Below are positions 9,079 through 17,186 of a DNA stretch of 64,000 nucleotides, one piece after another. The notes under the pieces were generated by a model that searched no databases, was not told the DNA's origin, and saw only the letters and a program-made list of their open reading frames with translations. Positions within the stretch are counted from its first letter, which is position 1, and every line of letters starts with the position of its first letter. Position numbers and translations under genes: made by a program. This DNA is from CAVPUA01 sp963828015 (GTDB lineage: Bacteria > Actinomycetota > Actinomycetes > Mycobacteriales > Jatrophihabitantaceae): contig CAWHCD010000005.1 of assembly GCA_963828015.1 (NCBI GenBank), forward strand, positions 62,001 through 126,000, given 5' to 3'.

Positions 9079-11001
9079 GTGAGTCCAGAATCGCTCTTCG
9101 CCCGGCTCGAGCCCCTGCTGCCGAGGGTGGCCAAGCCGATCCAGTACGTCGGTGGTGAGCTGAACTCACGCAGCAAGGCCTGGGATGACGTCGAGGTGCA
9201 CTGGGCCTTGCTGTATCCCGATGCATATGAGGTCGGACTGCCCAACCAGGGCGTGCAGATCCTCTACGAGGTGATCAACGAGCGGCCGGACGCCCTGGCC
9301 GAACGCACCTATGCCGTCTGGCCCGACCTCGAGAAGCTGATGCGCGAGAACGGCATCGGCCAGTTCACGGTCGACAACCACCTGCCGGTCGCCGCGTTCG
9401 ACCTGCTGGGCGTGAGCTTCTCGACCGAACTCGGCTACACCAACCTGCTGTCCGCGCTCGACCTGGCCGGCATCCCGCTGCATGCGCGCGAGCGCGACGA
9501 GTCGCACCCGATCGTGCTCGCGGGCGGGCACGCCGCGTTCAATCCCGAACCGATCGCCGACTTCATCGACGCCGCCGTCCTCGGCGACGGGGAGCAGATC
9601 GTCGGCGTGATCACCGAGATCGTTCGCGATGCGAAACGCGCCGGTCTGAGCCGGGCCGAGATGTTGTTGCGCCTGGCCCGCACCGGGGCCGTCTACGTCC
9701 CCGCGCTCTATGACGTCAGCTACCTGCCCGACGGTCGCATCGAGGCGATCACCCCCAATCGCGACGGGGTGCCCGAGCGGATCACCAAGCACACGGTGAT
9801 GGATCTCGACGAGTGGCCCTACCCGAAGACCCCGCTCGTGCCCTTGGCCGAGACGGTGCACGAACGGATGAGCGTCGAGATCTTTCGCGGTTGCACCCGC
9901 GGCTGTCGCTTCTGCCAGGCCGGCATGATCACCCGTCCGGTCCGTGAACGTTCGATCACCGGCATCGGGCAGATGGTGGAGGCAGGCCTCAAGGCCACCG
10001 GCCTGGAGGAGGTCGGGCTTCTCTCGCTGTCCAGCGCCGATCACTCCGAGATCGGGGAGATCGCCAAGCAATTGGCCGATCGCTACGCCGACCAGCAGGT
10101 TTCGCTGTCGTTGCCCTCCACCCGCGTCGATGCCTTCAACATTGACCTGGCCAACGAGTTCTCCCGCAACGGGCGGCGCTCGGGCCTGACGTTCGCGCCC
10201 GAGGGCGGCAGTGAACGACTGCGCCGCGTGATCAACAAGATGGTGAGCAAAGAGGACCTGATCCGTACCGTGAGCACCGCGTACTCGCAGGGCTGGCGGC
10301 AGGTGAAGCTCTATTTCATGTGCGGGCTGCCCACCGAGACCGACGAGGACGTGCTCGAGATCGCCGAAATGGCCCACGACGTGATCCGCGCCGGCCGGGC
10401 GGCCACCGGCAGCAAGGACATCCGGTGCACGGTCAGCATCGGCGGCTTCGTGCCCAAGCCGCACACGCCGTTCCAGTGGGCGGCGCAGGCCGACGCGGCG
10501 ACGGTTGACCGACGCCTGTCCAAGCTGCGGGCAGCGATCAACGCCGATCGGTCGCTGGGGCGCAACGTCGGGATGCGTTACCACGACGGTGAGCCGTCGA
10601 TCATCGAAGGGCTGCTCTCCCGCGGCGACCGGCGCGTCGGCGCGGTGATCGAGGCCACTTGGCGCGCCGGTGGACGCTTCGACGGGTGGAGCGAGCACTT
10701 CTCCTATCAGCGTTGGGTCGATGCCGCCGGGCGGGCTCTCGAGGGCGTGGACCTGGCCTGGTACACGACCCGCGAACGCGACGCCGATGAGGTCCTGCCC
10801 TGGGATCACCTGGATTCGGGCCTGGACAAGCAGTGGCTCTGGGACGACTGGCAGGACGCGATCGCCGAGTTCGAGCAGGACGACTGCCGCTGGACCCCGT
10901 GCTTCGATTGCGGCGTCTGCTCCAATCTGGGCACCGATATCCAGGTCGGACCGACCGGCCGATCATTGCTACCAATAGCATCAGTATCCGGTAAAGTGTG
11001 A
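9079..11001 (+). CDS. B12-binding-domain radical SAM protein (TIGR03960 type)
   Basis: A 640-residue protein of the TIGR03960 family; the biochemical reaction is not established. A B12-binding-like domain spans roughly residues 30-200. The radical SAM domain carries the cluster motif CTRGCRFC with Cys272, Cys276 and Cys279. The C-terminus has the family's CFDCGVC motif followed by GPTGRSLLP. I chose GTG 9079 because it is the first start that leaves rodA intact and yields a family-like N-terminus. In most bacteria the DUF2344 gene follows immediately; here a secreted-protein gene lies between. The stop codon falls inside a 12-base palindrome. Confidence 0.9.
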   Translation: MSPESLFARLEPLLPRVAKPIQYVGGELNSRSKAWDDVEVHWALLYPDAYEVGLPNQGVQILYEVINERPDALAERTYAVWPDLEKLMRENGIGQFTVDNHLPVAAFDLLGVSFSTELGYTNLLSALDLAGIPLHARERDESHPIVLAGGHAAFNPEPIADFIDAAVLGDGEQIVGVITEIVRDAKRAGLSRAEMLLRLARTGAVYVPALYDVSYLPDGRIEAITPNRDGVPERITKHTVMDLDEWPYPKTPLVPLAETVHERMSVEIFRGCTRGCRFCQAGMITRPVRERSITGIGQMVEAGLKATGLEEVGLLSLSSADHSEIGEIAKQLADRYADQQVSLSLPSTRVDAFNIDLANEFSRNGRRSGLTFAPEGGSERLRRVINKMVSKEDLIRTVSTAYSQGWRQVKLYFMCGLPTETDEDVLEIAEMAHDVIRAGRAATGSKDIRCTVSIGGFVPKPHTPFQWAAQADAATVDRRLSKLRAAINADRSLGRNVGMRYHDGEPSIIEGLLSRGDRRVGAVIEATWRAGGRFDGWSEHFSYQRWVDAAGRALEGVDLAWYTTRERDADEVLPWDHLDSGLDKQWLWDDWQDAIAEFEQDDCRWTPCFDCGVCSNLGTDIQVGPTGRSLLPIASVSGKV

Positions 11002-11009
11002 AATTTCAC
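10998..11009. promoter_or_regulatory. Perfect 12-bp palindrome GTGAAATTTCAC
   Basis: GTGAAATTTCAC is identical to its reverse complement and spans the stop of the radical SAM gene at the start of a locally AT-richer intergenic stretch. It sits just upstream of a promoter candidate for the secreted CAP/FG-GAP gene. A dyad of this kind can bind a dimeric regulator, but the factor is unknown. Confidence 0.3.
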
Positions 11010-11014
11010 CTTGC

Positions 11015-11044
11015 TTGCATTCGGTCAAGTAACTGGGTCAAGAT
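11015..11044 (+). promoter_or_regulatory. Candidate promoter for the CAP/FG-GAP secreted protein
   Basis: TTGCAT at 11015-11020 and CAAGAT at 11039-11044 are 18 bases apart, within an intergenic stretch that is visibly less GC-rich than its surroundings. This would give a leader of about 35 bases ending in a good AGGGAG ribosome site. The -10 departs from consensus at the first base. Confidence 0.35.
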
Positions 11045-11087
11045 GTAGCCCGTAACGCACGCAGTCATCGGGGCTAGGGAGTACCTG

Positions 11088-12713
11088 GTGTCGAGGCGCG
11101 CATATCTAGTCACGGTCTGTGCGCTGTTTTTGGCCCTTGGAATCTCCGCCTCCGGCAACATCGCCGCCGTTGCTGCGCCCGCCGCCGCGCGGGTGGTCGA
11201 TGCCCAGACCGTCACTCGTACGCCTGCGAAGACGGCGGTGCTGACGGCCGTGAACAGCCCGGGCCAGAGCATCGATGCCGTGCCCGCCTACACGATGCAG
11301 TGTCAGAACGCGCCGACCAGTTCGCAATGCCAGGACAATGCGATCGCCGCGCTGAACAACGCCCGCGCGAAGATGAACCAACCGGCCTACAACCTGCCGC
11401 CGGGGTTCGAGTCGCTGAGCCAGCCGATGCAGTTGCTGGTGCTGGCCAACTCCGATCGGGCGCTCTACGGGCTCTCCGCGATCGCCGGTCTGAACGCGAC
11501 GCTGAACGCCATCGCAACCGCGGCCGCCAACTCGCCCACGCCCGCCGACCCGGTCGGGCCGAACTCCGTCGATGGCGCCCCGATGCGGGCCTGGACGTCG
11601 AACTGGGCCGGTGGCTGGACGAGCGCGCTCTACGTCTACTACAACTGGATGTACGACGACGGCCCGGGCAGCAGCAATCTGGACTGCCCGACGGCGAGCT
11701 CTCCCGGATGCTGGGGCCATCGCACGAATACGCTCTACAACTTCGGATCCGCCTTCGTGGCGATGGGCGTGGGCATGGGGACCTACAACGGCGGGCAGAC
11801 GACCTTTACTGAGCTGTTCGAAGGGGTGGCCGCGCCGGTCGGCGTTGCCGCGGCGATAGTGACGCCGATAGCCAGCCAGCTCGTCAACGTCGCCGGGAGC
11901 GGTGGGCCGGCGCTGGTCAGCGTCTACTGGCCGCGCGGGGTCTACGTCCGGCAGTCCTCTGCCAACGGGTTCGCTGCCGCAGCGCAGTGGTCCAGTGCTG
12001 ACTTCTACGGCACCCGCTCGACCCAACTTGTCGACATCAACGGGGACGGCCGGGCCGACCTGGTCGCTGTGAATGACGGCAGCATCTGGGTGATGCTCTC
12101 CACCGGGTCGGGCTTCGGGGCGCCGCAGCCGTGGTCGACCATCCCGTTCTACGGCACGGTGACGACCACGTTCGCCGACGTCAACGGTGACGGCAAGATC
12201 GATGCGGTCGCAGTGAGTGGGAGTGCCATCTGGGTGATGACCGGCACTGGCAGCGGCTTCGCGGCGCCGCAACCGTGGTCGAGCACGCCGTTCTATGGGG
12301 CGCGGGCGACCACCTTCGTCGACGTGAACAAGGACGGCAAGGCCGACGCTGTCGCGGTGAACGGCAACAGCGTTTGGGTGATGCTGGCGTCGGCGTCCGG
12401 ATTCGGGGTCGCGCAACCGTGGTCGGGCGCGTTGTTCTACGGTGACCGCAGCACCGTGACGGCGGATGTGAACGGCGATGGGCGCGCCGACGTGGTCGCG
12501 ATCAACAGTGGCAGCGTCTGGGTGATGCTTGCCGGTGCCTCGGGGTTCGGGGCGCCGACAATGTGGTCCGATCAGTTGTTCTACGGGTCGCAGGCCACGC
12601 TCGCCGGCGACGTCAACGGCGACAAGATGGCCGACCTGGTGGCGGTGAACGACTCCAGCATCTTCGTCGAACTGTCGAGCGGGAGCGGTATGGGCACCGT
12701 GCAGCCCTTCTAG
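11088..12713 (+). CDS. Secreted CAP-like / FG-GAP (VCBS) repeat protein
   Basis: A 541-residue exported protein of unknown function. Residues 1-30 form a signal peptide (basic MSRRAYLV, hydrophobic core, Ala-rich cleavage region). Residues about 70-255 resemble a CAP/SCP-like domain (AALNNARAKMNQP, later GHRTNTLYNFGSAFVAMGVG and FTELFEG). From residue 300 there are five 48-residue repeats, each with a calcium-loop motif of the DxNxDGxxD type at residues 316, 364, 412, 460 and 508, followed by WVML and SGFG; the last is degenerate (GDK). Such repeats form beta-propeller-like adhesive or ligand-binding modules. GTG 11088 is preceded by AGGGAG. It separates two genes normally adjacent, so it is probably an insertion into the operon. 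Confidence 0.8.
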   Translation: MSRRAYLVTVCALFLALGISASGNIAAVAAPAAARVVDAQTVTRTPAKTAVLTAVNSPGQSIDAVPAYTMQCQNAPTSSQCQDNAIAALNNARAKMNQPAYNLPPGFESLSQPMQLLVLANSDRALYGLSAIAGLNATLNAIATAAANSPTPADPVGPNSVDGAPMRAWTSNWAGGWTSALYVYYNWMYDDGPGSSNLDCPTASSPGCWGHRTNTLYNFGSAFVAMGVGMGTYNGGQTTFTELFEGVAAPVGVAAAIVTPIASQLVNVAGSGGPALVSVYWPRGVYVRQSSANGFAAAAQWSSADFYGTRSTQLVDINGDGRADLVAVNDGSIWVMLSTGSGFGAPQPWSTIPFYGTVTTTFADVNGDGKIDAVAVSGSAIWVMTGTGSGFAAPQPWSSTPFYGARATTFVDVNKDGKADAVAVNGNSVWVMLASASGFGVAQPWSGALFYGDRSTVTADVNGDGRADVVAINSGSVWVMLAGASGFGAPTMWSDQLFYGSQATLAGDVNGDKMADLVAVNDSSIFVELSSGSGMGTVQPF

Positions 12714-12739
12714 CTCTAACCAGGTGACAGACTCGGCCC

Positions 12740-13504
12740 ATGGCGCGCCGAGTTCCCGAGGGTCCGCCCCCGCCGCCGACCGTTCAGCGCATTCGCCTGC
12801 GCTACGCCAAACGTGGCCGGCTGCGTTTCACCTCGCACCGTGACTTCGCGCGCGCGTTCGAGCGGGCCCTGCGCCGGGCCGAGATCCCCATGGCCTATTC
12901 GGCCGGCTTCAGTCCGCACCCGAAGATCTCCTACGTCGGCGCGGCGCCGACCGGGGTGTCCAGCGAGGGTGAGTACCTCGAGATCGGGCTGGCCCGCCGG
13001 ATGGACGTCGATGCCGTGCGCATCGCCCTAGACACCGTCCTGCCCGATGGCCTGGACATCGTCGACGCGATCGAGGCCGTCGCCGGGTCGCTGCCCGAAC
13101 GGATGCAGGCCAGCCACTGGCGGGTCGAGTTGGCCGGGGTGTCGCCCGCCGAGCTGGATGCCGCGTTGGCGGGCTTTCTGGCCGCGACCGAGGTGCTGGT
13201 GACGCGGCTGACCAAGGACGGGCGACGCGAGATCGATGCACGCGGCGCGGTCGTCTGGGCGCGGGCCCTACCAGCGGCCGACCCGCAACGTGCCATACTT
13301 GAGATGGTCGTAAGGCTGGCAACCCCGGCGGTACGACCCGACGACGTACTCACGGCCCTTGCCACCGTGGCCGGTCTCGCCCCGTCCGATCCGCCTCGCG
13401 CGGTCCGGCTGGCGCAGGGGCCGCTCGAGGACTCGGGCCAGGTCGGGGATCCGTTCGCAGCCGATCGCGTGACGGATACCGCAGAACTACGTCGACGGAC
13501 CTGA
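12740..13504 (+). CDS. TIGR03936 / DUF2344 radical SAM-linked protein
   Basis: A 254-residue protein of the family that accompanies the TIGR03960 radical SAM protein in many bacteria; its function is unknown. The diagnostic N-terminus is present: IRLRYAKRGRLRFTSHRD, then the RAEIPMAYSAGFSPHPKISYVGA region. The C-terminal third is variable. Here the gene lies 27 bases after the CAP/FG-GAP gene rather than directly after the radical SAM gene. RNase E/G follows, which is the usual order. Confidence 0.88.
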   Translation: MARRVPEGPPPPPTVQRIRLRYAKRGRLRFTSHRDFARAFERALRRAEIPMAYSAGFSPHPKISYVGAAPTGVSSEGEYLEIGLARRMDVDAVRIALDTVLPDGLDIVDAIEAVAGSLPERMQASHWRVELAGVSPAELDAALAGFLAATEVLVTRLTKDGRREIDARGAVVWARALPAADPQRAILEMVVRLATPAVRPDDVLTALATVAGLAPSDPPRAVRLAQGPLEDSGQVGDPFAADRVTDTAELRRRT

Positions 13505-13617
13505 TTTACACAGACTTCGCGGCTCCGGCGCGCCGGACCGCACCAACCGCCCTCGTGCGGTCGCGTACGCAGCCTTTTGCGCATGCGCCCGAGGGCCGAA
13601 CGGAGTGAACCGAGCCC

Positions 13618-16359
13618 ATGCTCGACAACGACGACCTGACTACCAGCACCTCCGCCGACAACCCGCCGGCCAGCACCGAGGCGCCCCGCAAGACGACCCG
13701 CCGGCCCCGCAAGGCGGCCGCCGACGAGGCCGGTGCTGAAGCGAATGCCACCGACCCGAGCGAAACCGCCGAGGCCGCGCCGCCGCGCAAGCGAACCCGC
13801 AAGGCCGCGCCCGAGCCCGCGGCGGCGACCGAGCCGGTCCTGGCCGTGGACGCCAGCGTGACCACCGCCAAGAAGTCGACGCCCAAGAAGTCGACGGCCA
13901 AGAAGGCGGCCAGCAAGAATGCGGAGGCCCTCCCGTCCGAAACGGGCGAGACCTCCGAGCAAGCCCCCCCGCGCAAGGCCCGACCGGCCAAGGCCAAGCC
14001 GTCGCTCGATCCGGAGGCGCCAGCTACCGGTGCTCCGGCGCTGGCCGCGCCGTCCGTGCTCTTCCAGCCCCCGAGCGTCCAGGCTGCGCCCGCCGCGGAC
14101 GCACCGCCTCCGCGCAAGCGGGCCCGCAAAGCGGTCGCGTCCAGCGAAGCGAGCACCGAACCGCTGGCCGAACTCCCGCTGGAGGCGGTCGAAGACGAGT
14201 CGACCGAGGCCGAGCTGACCGACGGCGCGCAACTCGAGAGCGATGATGTCCGGGAAGCCGCTATCGACGAGGCCAACGGGGCCCGGCGCCGGCGTCGCCG
14301 CGGCCGTCGGGGCCGAGGGCGCGCCCGCGAAGAGGGCGACAGCACCGCACCGGTAACCGAGACCAGTGAGGCCGAGCCCGACACCGACGACGCCCAGACC
14401 GAGGACGGCGAGGACGGCGAGGACGGGGCGGGCAGTCCGGCCGCGCGTCGGCGCCGGCGGCGTCGGCGGGCCGATTCCACCGACGGCGAGGGCGGCCCCG
14501 ATGATCCGCCCAACACGGTCGTGCACGTTCGCGAGCGTCGCTCCGAGGGTGGCGCGGCCGGCGACGACGGTGTCCGCGGCGTGCGCGGATCGACCCGCCT
14601 GGAAGCCAAGCGCCAGCGCCGCCGCGACGGACGCGACTCCGGTCGCCGTCGCCCGTCGATCCTGTCCGAGGCGGAGTTCCTGGCTCGTCGCGAATCGGTC
14701 GACCGCGTCATGGCGGTGCGCCAGAGCGGCGATCGCACCCAGATCGCCGTGCTCGAGGACGGCGTGCTCGTCGAGCACTACGTCACCCGCGCCAGCGCCA
14801 CGTCCTACGTCGGCAACGTCTACCTGGGTCGGGTCCAGAACGTGCTGCCCAGCATGGAGGCCGCGTTCGTCGACATCGGCAAGGGCCGCAACGGTGTGCT
14901 GTACGCCGGTGAGGTGAACTGGGAAGCCGCTGGTCTGGAAGGCAAGTCCCGGGCGATCGAGAACGCGATGAACGCCGGCGATCCCGTGCTCGTGCAGGTC
15001 ACCAAGGACCCGATCGGTCACAAGGGCGCCCGTCTGACCAGCCAGATCTCGCTGCCCGGCCGCTTCCTGGTCTACGTGCCCGGCGGTGGCATGACCGGCA
15101 TCAGCCGCAAGCTGCCCGACACCGAGCGGCAGCGGCTCAAGGCAATCTTGAAGAAGATCGTCCCCGAGGATGCCGGCGTGATCATCCGCACGGCGGCCGA
15201 GGGCGCCAGTGAGGAAGAGCTGACCCACGACGTCGAGCGGCTCAAGGCCGAATGGGAGTCGATCAGCGCCAAGGCCGAGAACAGGAAGAACGCGCCCGCG
15301 CTGGTGCATGGTGAGCCCGACCTGGCCACCCGGGTTGTGCGCGACGTGTTCAACGAGGACTTCAACTCCCTGGTCGTGCAGGGCGATGAGGCCTGGCAGA
15401 CCGTGTCGGGTTACCTGGCCGACGTCGCGCCGGACCTGGCCGCGCGGGCCCGCCGGCACACGGCCGACAGCGATCTGTTCCACGATCTGCGCGTCGACGA
15501 GGGGCTGGCCAAGGCCCTTGACCGCAAGGTCTGGCTGCCCTCGGGCGGCTCGCTGGTCATCGATCGCACCGAGGCAATGACGGTGATCGACGTCAACACC
15601 GGCAAGTTCATCGGCTCGGGCGGCAACCTCGAGCAGACGGTCACCCGCAACAACCTCGAAGCCGCGGAAGAGATCGTGCGGCAGCTGCGGCTGCGCGACG
15701 TCGGTGGCATCGTCGTCATCGACTTCATCGACATGGTGCTCGAGAGCAACCGCGACCTCGTGCTGCGGCGGCTGACCGAGTGCCTGGGGCGCGACCGCAC
15801 CAAGCACCAGGTCGCCGAGGTGACCTCACTCGGGCTCGTCCAGATGACTCGCAAGCGGGTCGGCGAGGGGCTGCTCGAGGCGTTCAGCGAACCGTGCGAG
15901 GTCTGCCGCGGGCGAGGAGTGATCATCCACTCCGAACCGGTCGATCAGGTCCATGCGCCCGATATCGACGACGACCGGCCGGCGCCCCGCAAGCGTGGCT
16001 CCCGTCGCGGCGGGGGTGCGGCCAAGGTGGCCGTCGACGAGCCGGTGCACATCGATTCGCCCGAAGAGATCGAGCGGCGTCGAGTGGCGGCCTCCGCCAT
16101 GGCCGCCATCCACCGCGCAGCCAGCATCGATGACGACGACGTCGAGGACGCCGCCGAGGTGATCGAGGTGATCGAGGTGGTCCAGCCGACCCAGCTCGTC
16201 GAGGTGTCCGAGCCGGTCGGGGTCAGCGAGGTGCCCGAGCCGGAGGTGCTCGAGGTCGCCTACGAACCGGCGGTCGTCGCCGAGCACATCGTCGTCGCCG
16301 CGCCCCGCCGTCGTCGCGGGGCCAGCCGCCCGGCCGGGCCACCGGTCGCGGCCTCCTGA
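13618..16359 (+). CDS. rne: Ribonuclease E/G
   Basis: Endoribonuclease that initiates mRNA decay and processes rRNA and tRNA. It is 913 residues. The first ~345 residues are low-complexity, alternating Lys/Arg/Ala-Pro blocks with Glu/Asp blocks, as in other actinobacterial enzymes. The conserved core starts near residue 355. The S1 RNA-binding region is around 385-460, and the DNase I-like catalytic segment contains DVNTGKFIGSGG near 658 and DFIDM shortly after. The Zn-link CEVC has Cys760 and Cys763. The tail is acidic and Val/Glu-rich with a VIEVIEV repeat. The start ATG 13618 follows an AT-poor leader of about 110 bases. L21 and L27 follow. Confidence 0.93.
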   Translation: MLDNDDLTTSTSADNPPASTEAPRKTTRRPRKAAADEAGAEANATDPSETAEAAPPRKRTRKAAPEPAAATEPVLAVDASVTTAKKSTPKKSTAKKAASKNAEALPSETGETSEQAPPRKARPAKAKPSLDPEAPATGAPALAAPSVLFQPPSVQAAPAADAPPPRKRARKAVASSEASTEPLAELPLEAVEDESTEAELTDGAQLESDDVREAAIDEANGARRRRRRGRRGRGRAREEGDSTAPVTETSEAEPDTDDAQTEDGEDGEDGAGSPAARRRRRRRRADSTDGEGGPDDPPNTVVHVRERRSEGGAAGDDGVRGVRGSTRLEAKRQRRRDGRDSGRRRPSILSEAEFLARRESVDRVMAVRQSGDRTQIAVLEDGVLVEHYVTRASATSYVGNVYLGRVQNVLPSMEAAFVDIGKGRNGVLYAGEVNWEAAGLEGKSRAIENAMNAGDPVLVQVTKDPIGHKGARLTSQISLPGRFLVYVPGGGMTGISRKLPDTERQRLKAILKKIVPEDAGVIIRTAAEGASEEELTHDVERLKAEWESISAKAENRKNAPALVHGEPDLATRVVRDVFNEDFNSLVVQGDEAWQTVSGYLADVAPDLAARARRHTADSDLFHDLRVDEGLAKALDRKVWLPSGGSLVIDRTEAMTVIDVNTGKFIGSGGNLEQTVTRNNLEAAEEIVRQLRLRDVGGIVVIDFIDMVLESNRDLVLRRLTECLGRDRTKHQVAEVTSLGLVQMTRKRVGEGLLEAFSEPCEVCRGRGVIIHSEPVDQVHAPDIDDDRPAPRKRGSRRGGGAAKVAVDEPVHIDSPEEIERRRVAASAMAAIHRAASIDDDDVEDAAEVIEVIEVVQPTQLVEVSEPVGVSEVPEPEVLEVAYEPAVVAEHIVVAAPRRRRGASRPAGPPVAAS

Positions 16360-16377
16360 TGAGGACCGAGACCGCTT

Positions 16378-16407
16378 TTGCGCGGTGGACCGCGGGTGCC
16401 GTAACCT
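16378..16407 (+). promoter_or_regulatory. Candidate promoter for rplU-rpmA
   Basis: TTGCGC at 16378-16383 and TAACCT at 16402-16407 are 18 bases apart, matching the hexamers proposed upstream of mreB. About 85 bases of leader follow. They include the hairpin GCCCAC/GTGGGC (16416-16432, five-base loop) and end with AAGGAG before the rplU start. The hairpin could be a leader structure for ribosomal-protein control, but it does not match any leader motif I recognise. Confidence 0.4.
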
Positions 16408-16491
16408 AGTCGATGGCCCACGTGATGTGGGCGATTTCCGCGCGCTCTTCATTCGCGTAGAAAACCTGAGCAGTCAAGGAGTGGAACCGTC

Positions 16492-16803
16492 ATGTACGCC
16501 ATCGTCAAGACCGGCGGCAAGCAGTACAAGGTCGCCGTGGGCGATGTCGTCGAGGTCGAGAAGCTCGAAGGCGACTCCGGCGATGAGGTGGCGCTGCCGG
16601 CAGTTCTGCTCGTCGACGGTGCGGCCGTCACGCACGAGGCCGACAAGCTGGCCGCCGTCGCGGTGACCGCCGAGATCGTCGCCCAGACCAAGGGCCCCAA
16701 GATCAAGATCCACAAGTACAAGAACAAGACCGGCTACCACAAGCGCATGGGTCACCGTCAGAAGCTCACGCAGCTTCGGGTCACCGACATCGCGGCGAAG
16801 TAG
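16492..16803 (+). CDS. rplU: 50S ribosomal protein L21
   Basis: Structural protein of the large subunit that binds 23S rRNA. The 103-residue protein starts MYAIVKTGGKQYKV and contains KIKIHKYKNKTGYHKRMGHRQ, both highly characteristic. A strong AAGGAG ribosome site precedes ATG 16492. It lies 12 bases upstream of rpmA, and the two form the standard L21-L27 operon downstream of rne. Confidence 0.98.
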   Translation: MYAIVKTGGKQYKVAVGDVVEVEKLEGDSGDEVALPAVLLVDGAAVTHEADKLAAVAVTAEIVAQTKGPKIKIHKYKNKTGYHKRMGHRQKLTQLRVTDIAAK

Positions 16804-16815
16804 GAAGGCACTGAG

Positions 16816-17082
16816 ATGGCTCACAAGAAGGGTGCCTCCAGCTCCCGTAACGGTCGCGACTCCAACGCCCAGCGTCTCGGGGTCAAGCGTTTCGGCGGTC
16901 AGGCCGTCAACGCGGGCGAGATCCTGATCCGGCAACGGGGCACGAAGTTCCACCCGGGCGCCGGCGTCGGTCGCGGAGATGACGACACGCTGTTCGCGCT
17001 GATCGAGGGCAAGGTCCTGTTCGGGGCCTCGCGTGGACGCAAGACCGTCAGTATCGTCGCGCCTGAGTCGGTCTCGGCCTGA
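16816..17082 (+). CDS. rpmA: 50S ribosomal protein L27
   Basis: Large-subunit protein whose N-terminus reaches the peptidyl transferase centre. The 88-residue sequence begins MAHKKGASSSRNGRDSN and continues with RLGVKRFGGQ and the RQRGTKFHPG motif. The N-terminus has no cleavable Firmicutes-type extension. It is followed by two hairpins that probably end the rplU-rpmA transcript. Confidence 0.98.
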   Translation: MAHKKGASSSRNGRDSNAQRLGVKRFGGQAVNAGEILIRQRGTKFHPGAGVGRGDDDTLFALIEGKVLFGASRGRKTVSIVAPESVSA

Positions 17083-17100
17083 CGCACCACCGTCCTACCT

Positions 17101-17156
17101 GCCCCGCAACGGGGCAACTCGAGAAGCGGGCCCGGGTCACCGGCGCCCGCTTTCTT
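17101..17156 (+). terminator. Double hairpin terminator after rpmA
   Basis: Two consecutive hairpins follow the rpmA stop. The first is GCCCCG-CAA-CGGGGC (17101-17115). The second pairs AGCGGGC with GCCCGCT (17125-17151), with a nested CCGG/CCGG inside, and is followed by TTTCTT. The second with its T-rich tail is a plausible intrinsic terminator, so Obg probably has its own promoter or depends on read-through. Confidence 0.65.
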
Positions 17157-17186
17157 CATTCGTTCACGAACTAGGGAGTACCCACG

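Noticed and set aside
13524..13537. TCCGGCGCGCCGGA palindrome before rne
   Set aside because: It has no loop or T-tract and is the sort of dyad that GC-rich DNA produces by chance.
12931..15807. A 958-residue open frame on the minus strand across rne
   Set aside because: It is antisense to the clear RNase E/G gene, is made of His/Gly/Val/Arg-rich mirror sequence of GC-rich codons, and has no recognisable domain.
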